46,276 bases of DNA from Bacteroidales bacterium (GCA_020860515.1 JAJBUG010000022.1:1-46276); one strand, 5' to 3'; counted from the first letter of the stretch, positions 10,015-19,739 are shown. Notes: generated from the letters alone by a model not told the origin. A program made the numbers and translations.

Positions 10015-11913
10015 TTACTTTGCTTTATGAGTTCGGAAGAATTTTTCTAATGACCATTTAAATGCTTTGAAATTCTTACGCTTATTGTCAATCCATGAGT
10101 CAGTAAAATACATTACTAATGCAAGCAGAGTAAAATCTTCCATACCCTTAGGATACGGTATGGAATAACTCGCACTATTAGAGTCAGTAGGTTTCATATA
10201 GATGTAACCATCACCAACAAAGAAATAAGTTAAAGAATCGTCTTTGAGCCAAACCTCATTGTCATATATGTCACTAGCGTGAGCGTAGTTCTCTGAAATC
10301 ACATAAATAGAAAGTTTCCTGAAATAAGGATTAAAGGAGAATAGATCTTGTAGAAATGGGTGTTTCGTAAAAATATTCTTCGTCACCTTAAACATAGGAG
10401 GAAAGCTTGTGGCAAAATAATCACCAATAGGCTCGTTCCTATATTTATCTTTGAAAGATGCATACAGATCATAAGTTTCTTTAGAGAAAGTCATTAAATC
10501 TCCATAGTAATATTTGTTGGCCCTAATTGCTACAGCCAAGATGTCCCCATCTGATAATTCTTCACTTTTTAAACAGAATGGGAAATCTGGAATATGTCTT
10601 AAGGCAAAGATAATATGATCTTTCATATACTCACTGAAAACTTTAGGATTTTCCAATGAGAATGTAATTGGAAGAGATTCAATATTCTCTGTTATCAATA
10701 TCTTTGTATTCAAAACCGATAGACCTGTTTCAACTGTAATTTTCTTGTTCTCTTTTAGCCTTTCTTCTATATGTTTGATTTTGGTGTTGAGTTCTAACTC
10801 AATCTTTTCAGTTTGTTCCTTTGAAAAGGCCAAATCAAATGGCCATGCTGTCGTTTTTGAGTGGAGATAATATTCTTCACCAGTCTTTCGTGGGTTTACC
10901 TCTTTGAACTTAAGGGTGATTTGTCCATTTTTGATTGCAGCACCCTTGATGGGAACATCAAAAACGTACTGAGACGCTATGGCCTCATCCATATTTTGAA
11001 TTCTCTTTGAAAAAGCATCTTCAATTAATTGGTCACGCAATTTCAAAAGATGATTAGTAGCTACCAAGGATTGATGCTTGATGTATTGGTACAATTCATC
11101 AAGCATATTAGTGCCCTTAATATGGTATTCCCCTAATACTTTATTAATTTTAGAAAAGTCGTAATAAATCTTGAATATAACATCTCGCTTTACCACATCG
11201 TAGAATTCTTTTTTCCACAGTGGGAAATCGTCACTCCACCAGTCGTCACAATAATCTTCTTCATCATCATATTCGTCTTCACAAGAGTAATTTTCAGCTA
11301 TATCCAACATTTTTTCTAAATCAATGGCGAGTATGTCGTCTAAAGAGTCATCAATTTTTTTCTTTGCTTTCTCTATTTCCATCGAGAGAATTGATAGCCC
11401 TTTTGCTGATATGGCGCCTCTCTTGACACATTCACAACATTCCAATATTCGACTCAACCCATTATAGGGCTGGAATGCGAATCTTGAGTCTTTTTCAACC
11501 ACAATGATGAAAGGCTCCTCTATTGCATTCACAATTTCTTGAGGATAATGATGAATGCGAACTGATTTTAGGAAAAGCCCTGATTTGTGTCGGATATAGC
11601 CATCAATCAATTCAAAATCAGAGGCTTTGCATTGTATTAGACTGCCGATGACCAACTTGGATGTTTTTTTTGGCTGAATAGGCATCGCTTTAGATAAAGC
11701 TTTGTGTAAATCCTTATTGTGCTTTTCGATAGCCTGCCTCATATATGATTTAACAAACTTGTGGGTATATGCTACTATTAACAACTCTTCATCTGGTGCA
11801 ATTTTCTTACCATAGAACTCCTTTGTCAAGAAAGAGTCAACTTTCTGAGGTGTGTCCATGGGAATATACTTGGACACCACCTTTGCCAATTCTCGAGATG
11901 AATAAACTGTCAT
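10015..11913 (-). CDS. Unrecognised 632-residue protein downstream of hsdR
   Basis: I do not recognise a family. The protein has no signal peptide or membrane segment, so it is probably cytoplasmic. Visible traits: a Lys-rich N-terminal part, a Cys pair ECCEC near 158-162, a strongly acidic stretch at about 212-229 (mostly Asp/Glu with paired Trp), a charged, probably helical or coiled region around 385-410, and many aromatic residues near the C-terminus. It starts 54 bases after the hsdR stop on the same strand and no -7 box is visible in that gap, so it is probably the last gene of the hsdM-hsdS-hsdR transcript. It is richer in A+T than the hsd genes and the flanking housekeeping genes, which suggests foreign origin. 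A role in phage defence or as a restriction accessory is inferred only from position. Confidence 0.75.
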   Translation of the reverse strand: MTVYSSRELAKVVSKYIPMDTPQKVDSFLTKEFYGKKIAPDEELLIVAYTHKFVKSYMRQAIEKHNKDLHKALSKAMPIQPKKTSKLVIGSLIQCKASDFELIDGYIRHKSGLFLKSVRIHHYPQEIVNAIEEPFIIVVEKDSRFAFQPYNGLSRILECCECVKRGAISAKGLSILSMEIEKAKKKIDDSLDDILAIDLEKMLDIAENYSCEDEYDDEEDYCDDWWSDDFPLWKKEFYDVVKRDVIFKIYYDFSKINKVLGEYHIKGTNMLDELYQYIKHQSLVATNHLLKLRDQLIEDAFSKRIQNMDEAIASQYVFDVPIKGAAIKNGQITLKFKEVNPRKTGEEYYLHSKTTAWPFDLAFSKEQTEKIELELNTKIKHIEERLKENKKITVETGLSVLNTKILITENIESLPITFSLENPKVFSEYMKDHIIFALRHIPDFPFCLKSEELSDGDILAVAIRANKYYYGDLMTFSKETYDLYASFKDKYRNEPIGDYFATSFPPMFKVTKNIFTKHPFLQDLFSFNPYFRKLSIYVISENYAHASDIYDNEVWLKDDSLTYFFVGDGYIYMKPTDSNSASYSIPYPKGMEDFTLLALVMYFTDSWIDNKRKNFKAFKWSLEKFFRTHKAK

Positions 11914-11967
11914 TTGTTTTAACTGATAATTAAACTATTTTCGATTTTCTCAAATATTTTTATATTC

Positions 11968-14900
11968 CTATGCGGCGACGCTGGGATAGCGGTCGTAGAC
12001 GTATTGGTACACCTTGTCGGAGTACTCGCCAATACTCTCTAAGGAATAAGATTCGGGGAGGTATTGGTACAGAGAACTGTGGATAAGTTCCGCAACCTGC
12101 GCGCGGGTTTCCTCCTTCTCTCGCCAATTATGTAGTTCGCTGATGCGAGCCTTAATTTGGTCAAGCAAATCTACTGATAGCTTTTTGAGTTTGCCAATGT
12201 CCGACTTCGAGATATTCGGGTCAAAGAGCAGGTCGTAGAATGTCAGTTGTTCATCATCCTGAAATCCCTCTCTGACATACCGCTTTTCCTCGGTATCAAG
12301 CGATTTGGAAAGCTTTATAAGAGCCATAAATGTTTCCTCGATTGAGGCTCGGTCTTGCTCGGCATTGTAATCCTTTATTATGCTTTGGTATTTCTCATAG
12401 AAATTTATGCGAGTGGGATTATTTCGCAGCATGGCATCAATACGCCGCTCAATAAGCTCTTGGATATCGGTCAGAATTAGGTTCTTACGCTTCGTCTGGG
12501 CAAACTCTTTGCGGAGCATGTCAAAGTCGATGGCGCTGATATCAAATCGCCGTGAGCTACCAAGATTCTGATCGGGTTCTGTGCCCACTTCCTCGCTGAT
12601 TATTCTATGTATATTCACCGACAGGTCGGTGATGTCGTCATTCTTTCGCTTCTCATGCAGTTGGTTATTAATAGCCAAAAGCGCATCTTTGTCATCGAGA
12701 ATTTTGTCATCGTTGATGTCCTCACGGCAAACAAACTTCATAAGCTTGATTATAGTGCTGGCGTAAGTGAAGAAAGTTTTACGCACCTCCGCTGAAGCGC
12801 ACATTGCATTTGCTGCATCCTTGAGCAACGCCATTTTGGCGAAATTCGTGGCATCAACCAGAGTTTGCAATTCAAATCCGTGCTGGAGAAGGAATGCCTT
12901 GGCACCGGCTATCACCTCAATCAAGTGACGAATAAGCTCATCCTTGTTTATCAAAATATCATCCCCACCCTGACCGTCTTGTCCACCGCCAGACGTTGTG
13001 TAGTCCGCCAAAGCCTTACGCAAAGCCTTGACAATGCCTATATAGTCTATAATCAAACCATTGGGCTTGCCGTCGCATACTCGATTGGCACGTGCTATAG
13101 CCTGCATCAGAGCATGGGCCTTGATGGGCTTATCCAGGTAAAGACACGACAACGACTTCACATCGAAGCCAGTTAGCCACATAGCACATACAAATACTAT
13201 GCGCAATGGATTGTTACTGTCTTTGTATTCCTTGTCAAGTTCCCGAGCCTCCAACTTGTCGCGATGGGGTTTGATATCCTGACCCCACTTTTTGAAATAC
13301 TGAACCTCATTCTGCTCCTGCGAAATGACTACGGCCATTTCTGTTTCCCTCATCCACGTCAGCTTGCGGTTAAGTTCCAGCACCTCTTGCTGGTTGGGAT
13401 TGTGCTTGATCTCGTGTTCGAGGCTTGTTATGGCCTTCTGCCAATACTCTTGTACATAGTCGTACATCATCACGCAGGCTATGCGATTGAGGCATACCAT
13501 CATTGCTTTACCGCTGGTCCAAAGATCCGTATAATGTTGCACAAAGTCACGAGCAATCATTCTCAGACGCTTCTCCGACAAGAGTAGATGAATTTCCCTG
13601 GCAAACTCACGCTCCACCTTTTCCTCCTTCAATGGGTCAAGGTCAGCAGCCTGGATTGCATCGAGTATGCGATCGTTGATTAGTGGCGACTTCAACTCTT
13701 TGAGCTTCTCACCTCGATTCTCGTAGAATAGTGGTACTGTGGCATGGTCATCCACGGCTCGCTTGAAGTCATAGATGGAAACATAATCGCCAAACGTGCG
13801 CTTGGTCAGGTTGTCATCGTTGAAAATCGGGGTACCCGTAAATCCAAGGCGGTGGGCATTGGGCAGAAGCCGCATCATATTGTCGGCATAGAAGCCGTTT
13901 TGTGTTCGGTGGGCCTCATCGCTAATCAGCACCACATCGTAACCGGGCGTAAAAGACTCGGCTTTCGGATCGTTGAATTTGTGTATCAGCGTGAATATGA
14001 ACGGCGGATTCTCCTTTATGCGTTTGATTAGGTTTGCTCCGCTCGATGCAATAAAATTCTTGGCCTCGCCCTTTACAAGACCGCAGTTGACAAACAGTTC
14101 TGAAATCTGCTTATTGAGTTCCTCACGGTCGGTAAGTACCACAAATGTTGGGCTTCCTTGGAATTTCCGTTGTATCTTTCGAGTGAAAAACACCATCGAA
14201 TAACTCTTGCCACTGCCCTGCGTGTGCCAGAACACACCTAATTTGCCATTCTTGAATTGGCGGTTGCGGTAAGCCTCTACAGCATGGTTGACACCGAGGT
14301 ATTGATGGTTGCGAGCCAATATCTTTGTGGTATGGCCGTCGGAGTGGTCAAACAATATGAAATTTTCAAGCAGGTCGACGAAATTGCGTTTGTTACACAC
14401 GCCTCTTAGCAATGTCTCTAACTCGACACTGCCCTCATCTTCCTCTTTAAGGCGTTTCCACTCGTGGAAAAACTCATACTTGCTACCAAGCGTGCCGATT
14501 TTGGCTTCGAGACCATTGCTCAGCATTAAAAATGCATTGTAATGGAATAGTTGTGGGATTGTATCAAGGTAGTCGGTATAATTGCCATCGTAGGCGTTTT
14601 TCACATCCACATTGGTTGCCTTAAGTTCAATGAATAGCAATGGGATGCCATTTACATAACCTACGATATCCGTTCTTCGCCGATAGGTTGTGCCGTGTAT
14701 TTTCATCTCTTTTACGGCAAGGAAATGGTTGTTTTCTGGTTTGTCGAAATCTATTATTCGGGCTGTAATGGTGCTATTGCCGCTGCCGGGGCGAGCATCC
14801 GTCACCTCAATGCCGTTGCGAATCAGATTAAACTTCTCCTCATTAATTTGCAAAAGGCCGTTTGTGGCTGAATAAGCCATAAATTTGGTCATCGCCTCGT

Positions 14901-15117
14901 TGATTTGCGACTCGCTTATCCACGGATTAAGACTGAGCAATGCCTTTTCAAAATACCTGGCAAGAACCACATCTCGATATGATGTACGTCCCAGTGTACC
15001 ATCTACGCCAAGTTTCTCCTGATTATACGCAAAAACCACCTTCCATCCGAGTTCATCTCTCAGAAGGTCGCCAGCACTCTCTTGTACGAGTATATTTTCA
15101 GAATAATCATTAATCAT
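11968..15117 (-). CDS. hsdR: Type I restriction enzyme, R (endonuclease/translocase) subunit
   Basis: Motor and cutting subunit of the type I complex; it translocates unmethylated DNA and cleaves it away from the recognition site. The 1049-residue protein carries the PD-(D/E)XK nuclease core (Asp150, then FIELKA with Glu164 and Lys166), the superfamily 2 helicase Walker A in TQGSGKS (299-305), DEAH at 400-403, and FTGTPI as motif III. A C-terminal helical region (about 850-1049) should contact the methylase core. Length is normal and no frameshift is seen, so the enzyme looks intact. It follows hsdS after 3 bases. Confidence 0.96.
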   Translation of the reverse strand: MINDYSENILVQESAGDLLRDELGWKVVFAYNQEKLGVDGTLGRTSYRDVVLARYFEKALLSLNPWISESQINEAMTKFMAYSATNGLLQINEEKFNLIRNGIEVTDARPGSGNSTITARIIDFDKPENNHFLAVKEMKIHGTTYRRRTDIVGYVNGIPLLFIELKATNVDVKNAYDGNYTDYLDTIPQLFHYNAFLMLSNGLEAKIGTLGSKYEFFHEWKRLKEEDEGSVELETLLRGVCNKRNFVDLLENFILFDHSDGHTTKILARNHQYLGVNHAVEAYRNRQFKNGKLGVFWHTQGSGKSYSMVFFTRKIQRKFQGSPTFVVLTDREELNKQISELFVNCGLVKGEAKNFIASSGANLIKRIKENPPFIFTLIHKFNDPKAESFTPGYDVVLISDEAHRTQNGFYADNMMRLLPNAHRLGFTGTPIFNDDNLTKRTFGDYVSIYDFKRAVDDHATVPLFYENRGEKLKELKSPLINDRILDAIQAADLDPLKEEKVEREFAREIHLLLSEKRLRMIARDFVQHYTDLWTSGKAMMVCLNRIACVMMYDYVQEYWQKAITSLEHEIKHNPNQQEVLELNRKLTWMRETEMAVVISQEQNEVQYFKKWGQDIKPHRDKLEARELDKEYKDSNNPLRIVFVCAMWLTGFDVKSLSCLYLDKPIKAHALMQAIARANRVCDGKPNGLIIDYIGIVKALRKALADYTTSGGGQDGQGGDDILINKDELIRHLIEVIAGAKAFLLQHGFELQTLVDATNFAKMALLKDAANAMCASAEVRKTFFTYASTIIKLMKFVCREDINDDKILDDKDALLAINNQLHEKRKNDDITDLSVNIHRIISEEVGTEPDQNLGSSRRFDISAIDFDMLRKEFAQTKRKNLILTDIQELIERRIDAMLRNNPTRINFYEKYQSIIKDYNAEQDRASIEETFMALIKLSKSLDTEEKRYVREGFQDDEQLTFYDLLFDPNISKSDIGKLKKLSVDLLDQIKARISELHNWREKEETRAQVAELIHSSLYQYLPESYSLESIGEYSDKVYQYVYDRYPSVAA

Positions 15118-15120
15118 AAT

Positions 15121-16311
15121 TCAAGCTTCTATGTTGATTTGACCTGATATGAGCCGAGGAAGTAATGATTTCTTTAATTCGTTAGAGGCTAACTCCACTT
15201 TAGAAAGAACCTTAATATTTTCCAAGTAAGAGGAAACAATAATTTCAAAATTTGAAATCAATTCCTCAGAAGGTATTATAACTTCAACAGACTCTAATTC
15301 CTTCCGATTAATAGATGAATAAATTGTACCATTTCCTATTACATTATCCTTAAAAAACTTATTTCTAAGGAAAAGATACAAGAACATTTGATGTCCTTCT
15401 TTCTGATTTAAAGCGGATAGACCTCGGCCTATGGCTATTTTGTTATTGGTTATATTAATTCTCCCCACAGGTGCACGAACACTAAATAAAATACTATTTG
15501 GTTCGGCAACTGTTGTCCATTTAGATGTAAATGTATCATCCTCAACAAAAAGTCTTCCATATGAAGACACACCTTGATGGATTGGCAAACCAATTGATTC
15601 ATTATTGTAAAATTCAGAAGCAGGACTTTGACCCATCACGATATCGGAAAATTCTTTTAGTGTAGATTTTACCCATCCAACGGGCAATCCATTTTCTCCT
15701 ATTGGTGTATTTTCGTGACCAGGGAATCGCATATATACAAACCACTCCCGATAAAGACGCTGGGCCGCCTCTTCAAGCAAAGCAATCTGCTTTTTGCAGT
15801 TGTCTATCATGTCATCGTATGCGGACAAGATTTCTCCGATGCGCCGTTGCACTCTGATATCAGAGTGGACTTTAATCTCGGTAGTTATAAAAGCTGACTT
15901 TGCCACATACTCACGACCAGAAGCAGTACCCTTATTCAAACTTCTAAGATTAGGCAGAAAGTTGAGAAGAAGATAATACACATAGTCGTTATCGTAATTC
16001 TCATTTGGGATTATGGCATTAATCGACTGATTGACAAAACAATCGCATGGAGTCATTGTCAGCTTAGAGCCCACAGTGCCTATGCATGGCACACAGACGG
16101 ACCGCGCCGGAATCATGCGAGTGCGACATTCACGAGCAGCCTTCTCTGAAAACATTTCTTCGACAACGGTAGTGTATTTCTCCTCAGGATTTATGTCGGT
16201 GGGTTTTATCCACAATGCGTAATCTCCATAATAGTCCGGGGTCTTTTTGGATGGCGTACTTCCAGTTCTTATCTCCCCAAGGTCGCCTATACGCACAGTC
16301 TTCATTTCCAT
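15121..16311 (-). CDS. hsdS: Type I restriction enzyme, S (specificity) subunit
   Basis: Determines the bipartite DNA target of the complex. The 396-residue protein has two target-recognition domains (about 1-145 and 205-345), a conserved central helical spacer (about 150-195, with AYDDMIDNCKKQIALLEEAA) and a C-terminal spacer ending in LKKSLLPRLISGQ. The second recognition domain, encoded at roughly 15250-15690, is clearly more A+T-rich than the first, a sign of domain exchange. It overlaps the hsdM end by 10 bases and runs into hsdR after 3 bases. The target sequence cannot be predicted from this alone. No second hsdS copy or invertase lies within the window. Confidence 0.94.
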   Translation of the reverse strand: MEMKTVRIGDLGEIRTGSTPSKKTPDYYGDYALWIKPTDINPEEKYTTVVEEMFSEKAARECRTRMIPARSVCVPCIGTVGSKLTMTPCDCFVNQSINAIIPNENYDNDYVYYLLLNFLPNLRSLNKGTASGREYVAKSAFITTEIKVHSDIRVQRRIGEILSAYDDMIDNCKKQIALLEEAAQRLYREWFVYMRFPGHENTPIGENGLPVGWVKSTLKEFSDIVMGQSPASEFYNNESIGLPIHQGVSSYGRLFVEDDTFTSKWTTVAEPNSILFSVRAPVGRINITNNKIAIGRGLSALNQKEGHQMFLYLFLRNKFFKDNVIGNGTIYSSINRKELESVEVIIPSEELISNFEIIVSSYLENIKVLSKVELASNELKKSLLPRLISGQINIEA

Positions 16312-18191
16312 AGCAGTGACTCGTTGGCTTTAATGGTTTTGAAGATTCCGGCAGACTGGTTCTGTAGAGATTCCAACTCGGCATGAATTTCCTTCATGCG
16401 AGCTTCAAAGTCAATATCATCATATACTACTTCTTCCACTCCTACATAGGCACCTGGCGTGAGTGAGAAGTTTTTGGCCTCAACATCTGCAATATCGGCA
16501 ATGCAGCATAGACCAGGCATGTCTTGGTATAGGCCATCATTTCCAAATTTATCAGTCAACCATATCGCCTGGTTAATGACTTCAAAAGCATCTGTAATCT
16601 CTGCCACTTGATCTGCAGTTTCAGCCACCAATTCTTTCAGTTTGGTTTTCTCCGCTTTCTTTTTGGTAGCCTTCATCTGTTCCTCGAACTCTTTAAGTCG
16701 AAGTTTGAACGAAGCAAGACCATCAGAAATTACATCTCGAACCGCTTGCCAAGAATCCTCTGCTGGATGAGCCAAGGAATTGCCATAACGTAATAAAAAG
16801 TCGTTGAGCCACATACGGTATAGATCAATGAGGCCCTTGTATCTCTCGGTTTCACCACGATACAGCCATACTATGGCATTGATATTGCGAATCTGCCATT
16901 CATTCCATTCGTTGAGTGTCTTCTCAACTACAGTGTAATAGTTGCGAACATCAATGAATAGAATTTTGTCACGATTTTCCTCACGCTTGTTTTTGTCAAA
17001 GAACCACAATGTGCATGGAAGCGAGAGTGTGTAAAAGAAATTGTTGGCAACGGAGATTAGACAGTCAACATGGTGTGATTTGACCAACTGCTCCCTTATT
17101 AGCTTGTCCTTGCTTTGGGAATCAGTAGCCGAAGAAGCCATAACGAACCCAGCACGACCAGTGTTGTTGAGGTAGGCATAGAAATACTGAATCCAAAGGT
17201 AGTTAGCATTGCTTATCTCCTTGTCCTTGTTAACCGCGGGAAGGCCGAATGGCAAACGATTTGACCCCGACACAGTAGCCTCCTTGACACCATTGACATT
17301 GAATGGTGGATTTGCCATCACGTAGTCACACAGCCCAACCAAGTTGTGAGCATCCTTAGCATAGGTATTTGCATCGTCACCGCTCTTGATTATCGCATTC
17401 AAGCCATGGACTGCCATATTCATTAGACACAGCCGGGCATTGTAATCAACCTTCTCCTGGCCATAGAACGTGAGCGCAGAATTGGCGTTCATGCCCATGT
17501 TGTTGACAAAATCTCCCGACTGCACAAACATTCCACCACTGCCGCAGGCCGGATCGAGCACCGTGCCACGCTTAGGTTCAATAATGTTGACTATCATCTG
17601 AACTAACGACTTAGGTGTGAAGAATACGCCATCGCCGTCAGCTACGGCCTTAGAGAATTTGCCTGTGAAATATTCGTAGATGCGGCCTATGATATCGCCT
17701 CCGACCTGCTCGATCTTGTCATTGTTGAATATTCGAAGTAGATCCGCCAACGTCTCATTTTGGAAAATGTCGTACGTGTCGGGTAGTACACCCTTGAGTT
17801 GGTCACTCTGCTTTTCAATCAGACGCATTGCGTAATTCACCACGTCTCCAAGTTTGGAAAGATGGCGTCCTTCCTCATCACAGATATTGGCCGATGCAAT
17901 GTCATTCGGGAGATTGAGCAGATAATCATACTGGGCCTCACGTGGCAGATAAAGAGCACTCTTGGCTCGAAAATCTTGTGCGGTAATTGGCATTGGCACT
18001 CCATTTCGCATTGGTCGGCTCTTCATTAATTCTGACTCGACCTTTTTATAGCGCCCATAAGCGTATTTCAAGAAAAGAAGTCCCAGCACAGGCATGCAAT
18101 ACTGGTTGGCATTCAAATTGGCGTTTGAGCGCAGTACATCTGCCGCACTCCACAAATCTGCTTCAAGTTGTCTTATCGAGGTTTGGGCCAT
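16302..18191 (-). CDS. hsdM: Type I restriction enzyme, M (methylase) subunit
   Basis: Adenine-N6 methyltransferase that protects host DNA and forms the core of the type I complex. The 629-residue protein has an N-terminal HsdM helical domain (about 5-150), the SAM-binding motif DPACGSGGMF (213-222) and the catalytic NPPF (294-297), followed by a charged coiled-coil region (about 490-545). The frame is open to 18230, but the ATG at 18191 is chosen: it begins the usual N-terminus and the promoter -7 box at 18230-18237 overlaps the longer version. First gene of the operon hsdM-hsdS-hsdR-(632-residue gene). Confidence 0.95.
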   Translation of the reverse strand: MAQTSIRQLEADLWSAADVLRSNANLNANQYCMPVLGLLFLKYAYGRYKKVESELMKSRPMRNGVPMPITAQDFRAKSALYLPREAQYDYLLNLPNDIASANICDEEGRHLSKLGDVVNYAMRLIEKQSDQLKGVLPDTYDIFQNETLADLLRIFNNDKIEQVGGDIIGRIYEYFTGKFSKAVADGDGVFFTPKSLVQMIVNIIEPKRGTVLDPACGSGGMFVQSGDFVNNMGMNANSALTFYGQEKVDYNARLCLMNMAVHGLNAIIKSGDDANTYAKDAHNLVGLCDYVMANPPFNVNGVKEATVSGSNRLPFGLPAVNKDKEISNANYLWIQYFYAYLNNTGRAGFVMASSATDSQSKDKLIREQLVKSHHVDCLISVANNFFYTLSLPCTLWFFDKNKREENRDKILFIDVRNYYTVVEKTLNEWNEWQIRNINAIVWLYRGETERYKGLIDLYRMWLNDFLLRYGNSLAHPAEDSWQAVRDVISDGLASFKLRLKEFEEQMKATKKKAEKTKLKELVAETADQVAEITDAFEVINQAIWLTDKFGNDGLYQDMPGLCCIADIADVEAKNFSLTPGAYVGVEEVVYDDIDFEARMKEIHAELESLQNQSAGIFKTIKANESLLWK

Positions 18192-18229
18192 AAGAGTGTT
18201 ATTGGTCGTTAGAAGTGGTAATAATACCA

Positions 18230-18237
18230 CAAAGTTA
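18230..18237 (-). promoter_or_regulatory. -7 promoter box of the hsd operon
   Basis: Read on the - strand this is TAACTTTG, 38 bases before the hsdM ATG at 18191. A good -33 element was not identified. It decides against the longer reading frame starting at 18230. Confidence 0.65.
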
Positions 18238-18311
18238 GCAATTTTTCCTGAAATCCCATCGGTTTTTGCAAACCCAATTTTAGTTTTTGAGTAAAAAAGA
18301 AAAAGTTAATA

Positions 18312-18358
18312 GAAAAAGACACTTGAAAAAGACAATTATTAATTTATGTGTAAAAGAC
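18312..18358 (+). repeat. Three short direct repeats beside the large palindrome
   Basis: GAAAAAGAC occurs at 18312-18320 and 18325-18333, and GTAAAAGAC at 18350-18358, where it becomes the outer edge of the palindrome. On the - strand these give three GTCTTTT runs just after the palindrome, which could help transcription stop. Confidence 0.55.
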
Positions 18359-18434
18359 AAGAATTTACGAATCACGAAAATCAATGAATAATTTAATTCG
18401 TTGATTTTCGTGATTCGTAAATTCTCGTCTTTTA
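18351..18434. repeat. Long palindrome (39-bp arms) overlapping the thrC stop codon
   Basis: Arms 18351-18389 and 18396-18434 are complementary with only two mismatches (one becomes a G-U pair on each strand), around a 6-base loop. The thrC stop codon (18432-18434 on -) lies in the right arm. On the - strand the hairpin is followed by T-rich sequence, so it can act as the thrC terminator, but it is much longer than needed. It could instead be a non-autonomous palindromic element; genome copies would tell. Confidence 0.85.
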
Positions 18435-19739
18435 TTTATTCGCAAGCAGGTAGGATTTGAAGGCGGCGAAATCCTTGGGGAGGGATATGCTCTGCTTCGT
18501 GCCGCGCATGAAGGCGGCAAGGCGGTCGGGCAACGCTACCTCGGCGGAGATGATATCCTCCACAGTGTCGCGGAACTTGGCGGGATGGGCCGTCTCATCA
18601 AAAACGCCCACCTCGCCTGTCTTGAGTTGCTCCTTCAAGGCTCGGTAGCCACATGCTCCATGGGGATCGAGCACATAGCCTGTGGTGGCGTGGCAATCGC
18701 GCATGGTTTCGGCAATCTGCTCATCGGTGTATGTAGCTCCTGAAATCAAGTCGGTAATAGCCTTGTGGTCGCCCTTGTAAAGGTCGAAAACGCGAGCGAA
18801 ATTGCTGGGATCCCCTACATCCATGGCATTGGCCAGGGTCTGAACGCTTGGCTTGGGATGATATTCACCAGTCTGCAAATAGGTGTAGAATACGTCGTTG
18901 GCATTGTTTGCAGCTATGAATCGCTTCACTGGCAGCCCCATGGCATGGCCAAAGAGGGCAGCACAGATGTTGCCAAAGTTGCCGCTTGGCACGCATACCA
19001 CCATGTCCTTTTCTTTACCTTTCTTCTTGAGCTGAGCATAAGCCCAGAAATAATAGAATGCTTGGGGCAGGAATCGAGCCACATTGATCGAGTTGGCACT
19101 CGTAAGGCGCATAGCCTCATTCAGCTCCCGATCCATAAACGCAGCCTTCACCAAGGCTTGGCAATCGTCGAATACCCCATCGATTTCCAATGCTGTGATA
19201 TTTTTGCCAAGGGTTGTGAACTGGCACTCTTGGATTGCGCTCACTTTCCCCTTGGGGTAGAGCACAAACACGCGAATTCCCTCAACCCCGAGAAAGCCGT
19301 TGGCAACTGCCGACCCAGTGTCGCCACTGGTAGCCACCAGCACATTTACCTGGTCATTCTGACCCTCCTTATGCAAGAAATACTGCAGCAGTCGGGCCAT
19401 AAATCTTGCGCCCACATCTTTGAAGGCCAATGTGGGTCCATGGAACAGCTCGAGAGCGTAAATTTCAGGCTCGACTTCTGCCAAGGGACAATCGAATTGC
19501 AAGGTATCGTAAACGATTTTGCGCAAAGCCTCTGGCTCCACATCGTCGCCAAAAAATGCTTTTGCTACTTCGTAAGCTACCTCTTGAAATGTCATCTTAT
19601 CAATATTGGCGAAAAACTCTTGTGGTAGCCTTTTGATTTCGCGAGGCATATACAAGCCTCGGTCGGGAGCCAAGCCGTTGACTACGGCCTGCTCCAAACT
19701 TGCCTCGGGGGCATTATGGTTGGTTGAATAGTATTTCAT
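18432..19739 (-). CDS. thrC: Threonine synthase
   Basis: PLP-dependent enzyme that converts O-phosphohomoserine to threonine, the last step of the pathway. The 435-residue protein has the N-terminal ATNHNAP-like start (YYSTNHNAPEASL), the PLP lysine in HGPTLAFKDVG (Lys107), TSGDTGSAVANGF (phosphate loop) and PSGNFGNICAA. It overlaps the end of the upstream homoserine kinase candidate gene by 4 bases (19736-19739), so translation is coupled. Its stop codon lies within the long palindrome. Complete and apparently functional. Confidence 0.97.
   Translation of the reverse strand: MKYYSTNHNAPEASLEQAVVNGLAPDRGLYMPREIKRLPQEFFANIDKMTFQEVAYEVAKAFFGDDVEPEALRKIVYDTLQFDCPLAEVEPEIYALELFHGPTLAFKDVGARFMARLLQYFLHKEGQNDQVNVLVATSGDTGSAVANGFLGVEGIRVFVLYPKGKVSAIQECQFTTLGKNITALEIDGVFDDCQALVKAAFMDRELNEAMRLTSANSINVARFLPQAFYYFWAYAQLKKKGKEKDMVVCVPSGNFGNICAALFGHAMGLPVKRFIAANNANDVFYTYLQTGEYHPKPSVQTLANAMDVGDPSNFARVFDLYKGDHKAITDLISGATYTDEQIAETMRDCHATTGYVLDPHGACGYRALKEQLKTGEVGVFDETAHPAKFRDTVEDIISAEVALPDRLAAFMRGTKQSISLPKDFAAFKSYLLANK

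Noticed and set aside
18312..18434. CRISPR array or IS end near thrC
   Set aside because: Only three 9-base repeats and one palindrome, without regular spacers, transposase or target duplication.
18765..19628. 287-residue open frame on + opposite thrC
   Set aside because: Fully antisense to thrC, no recognisable domains or promoter.
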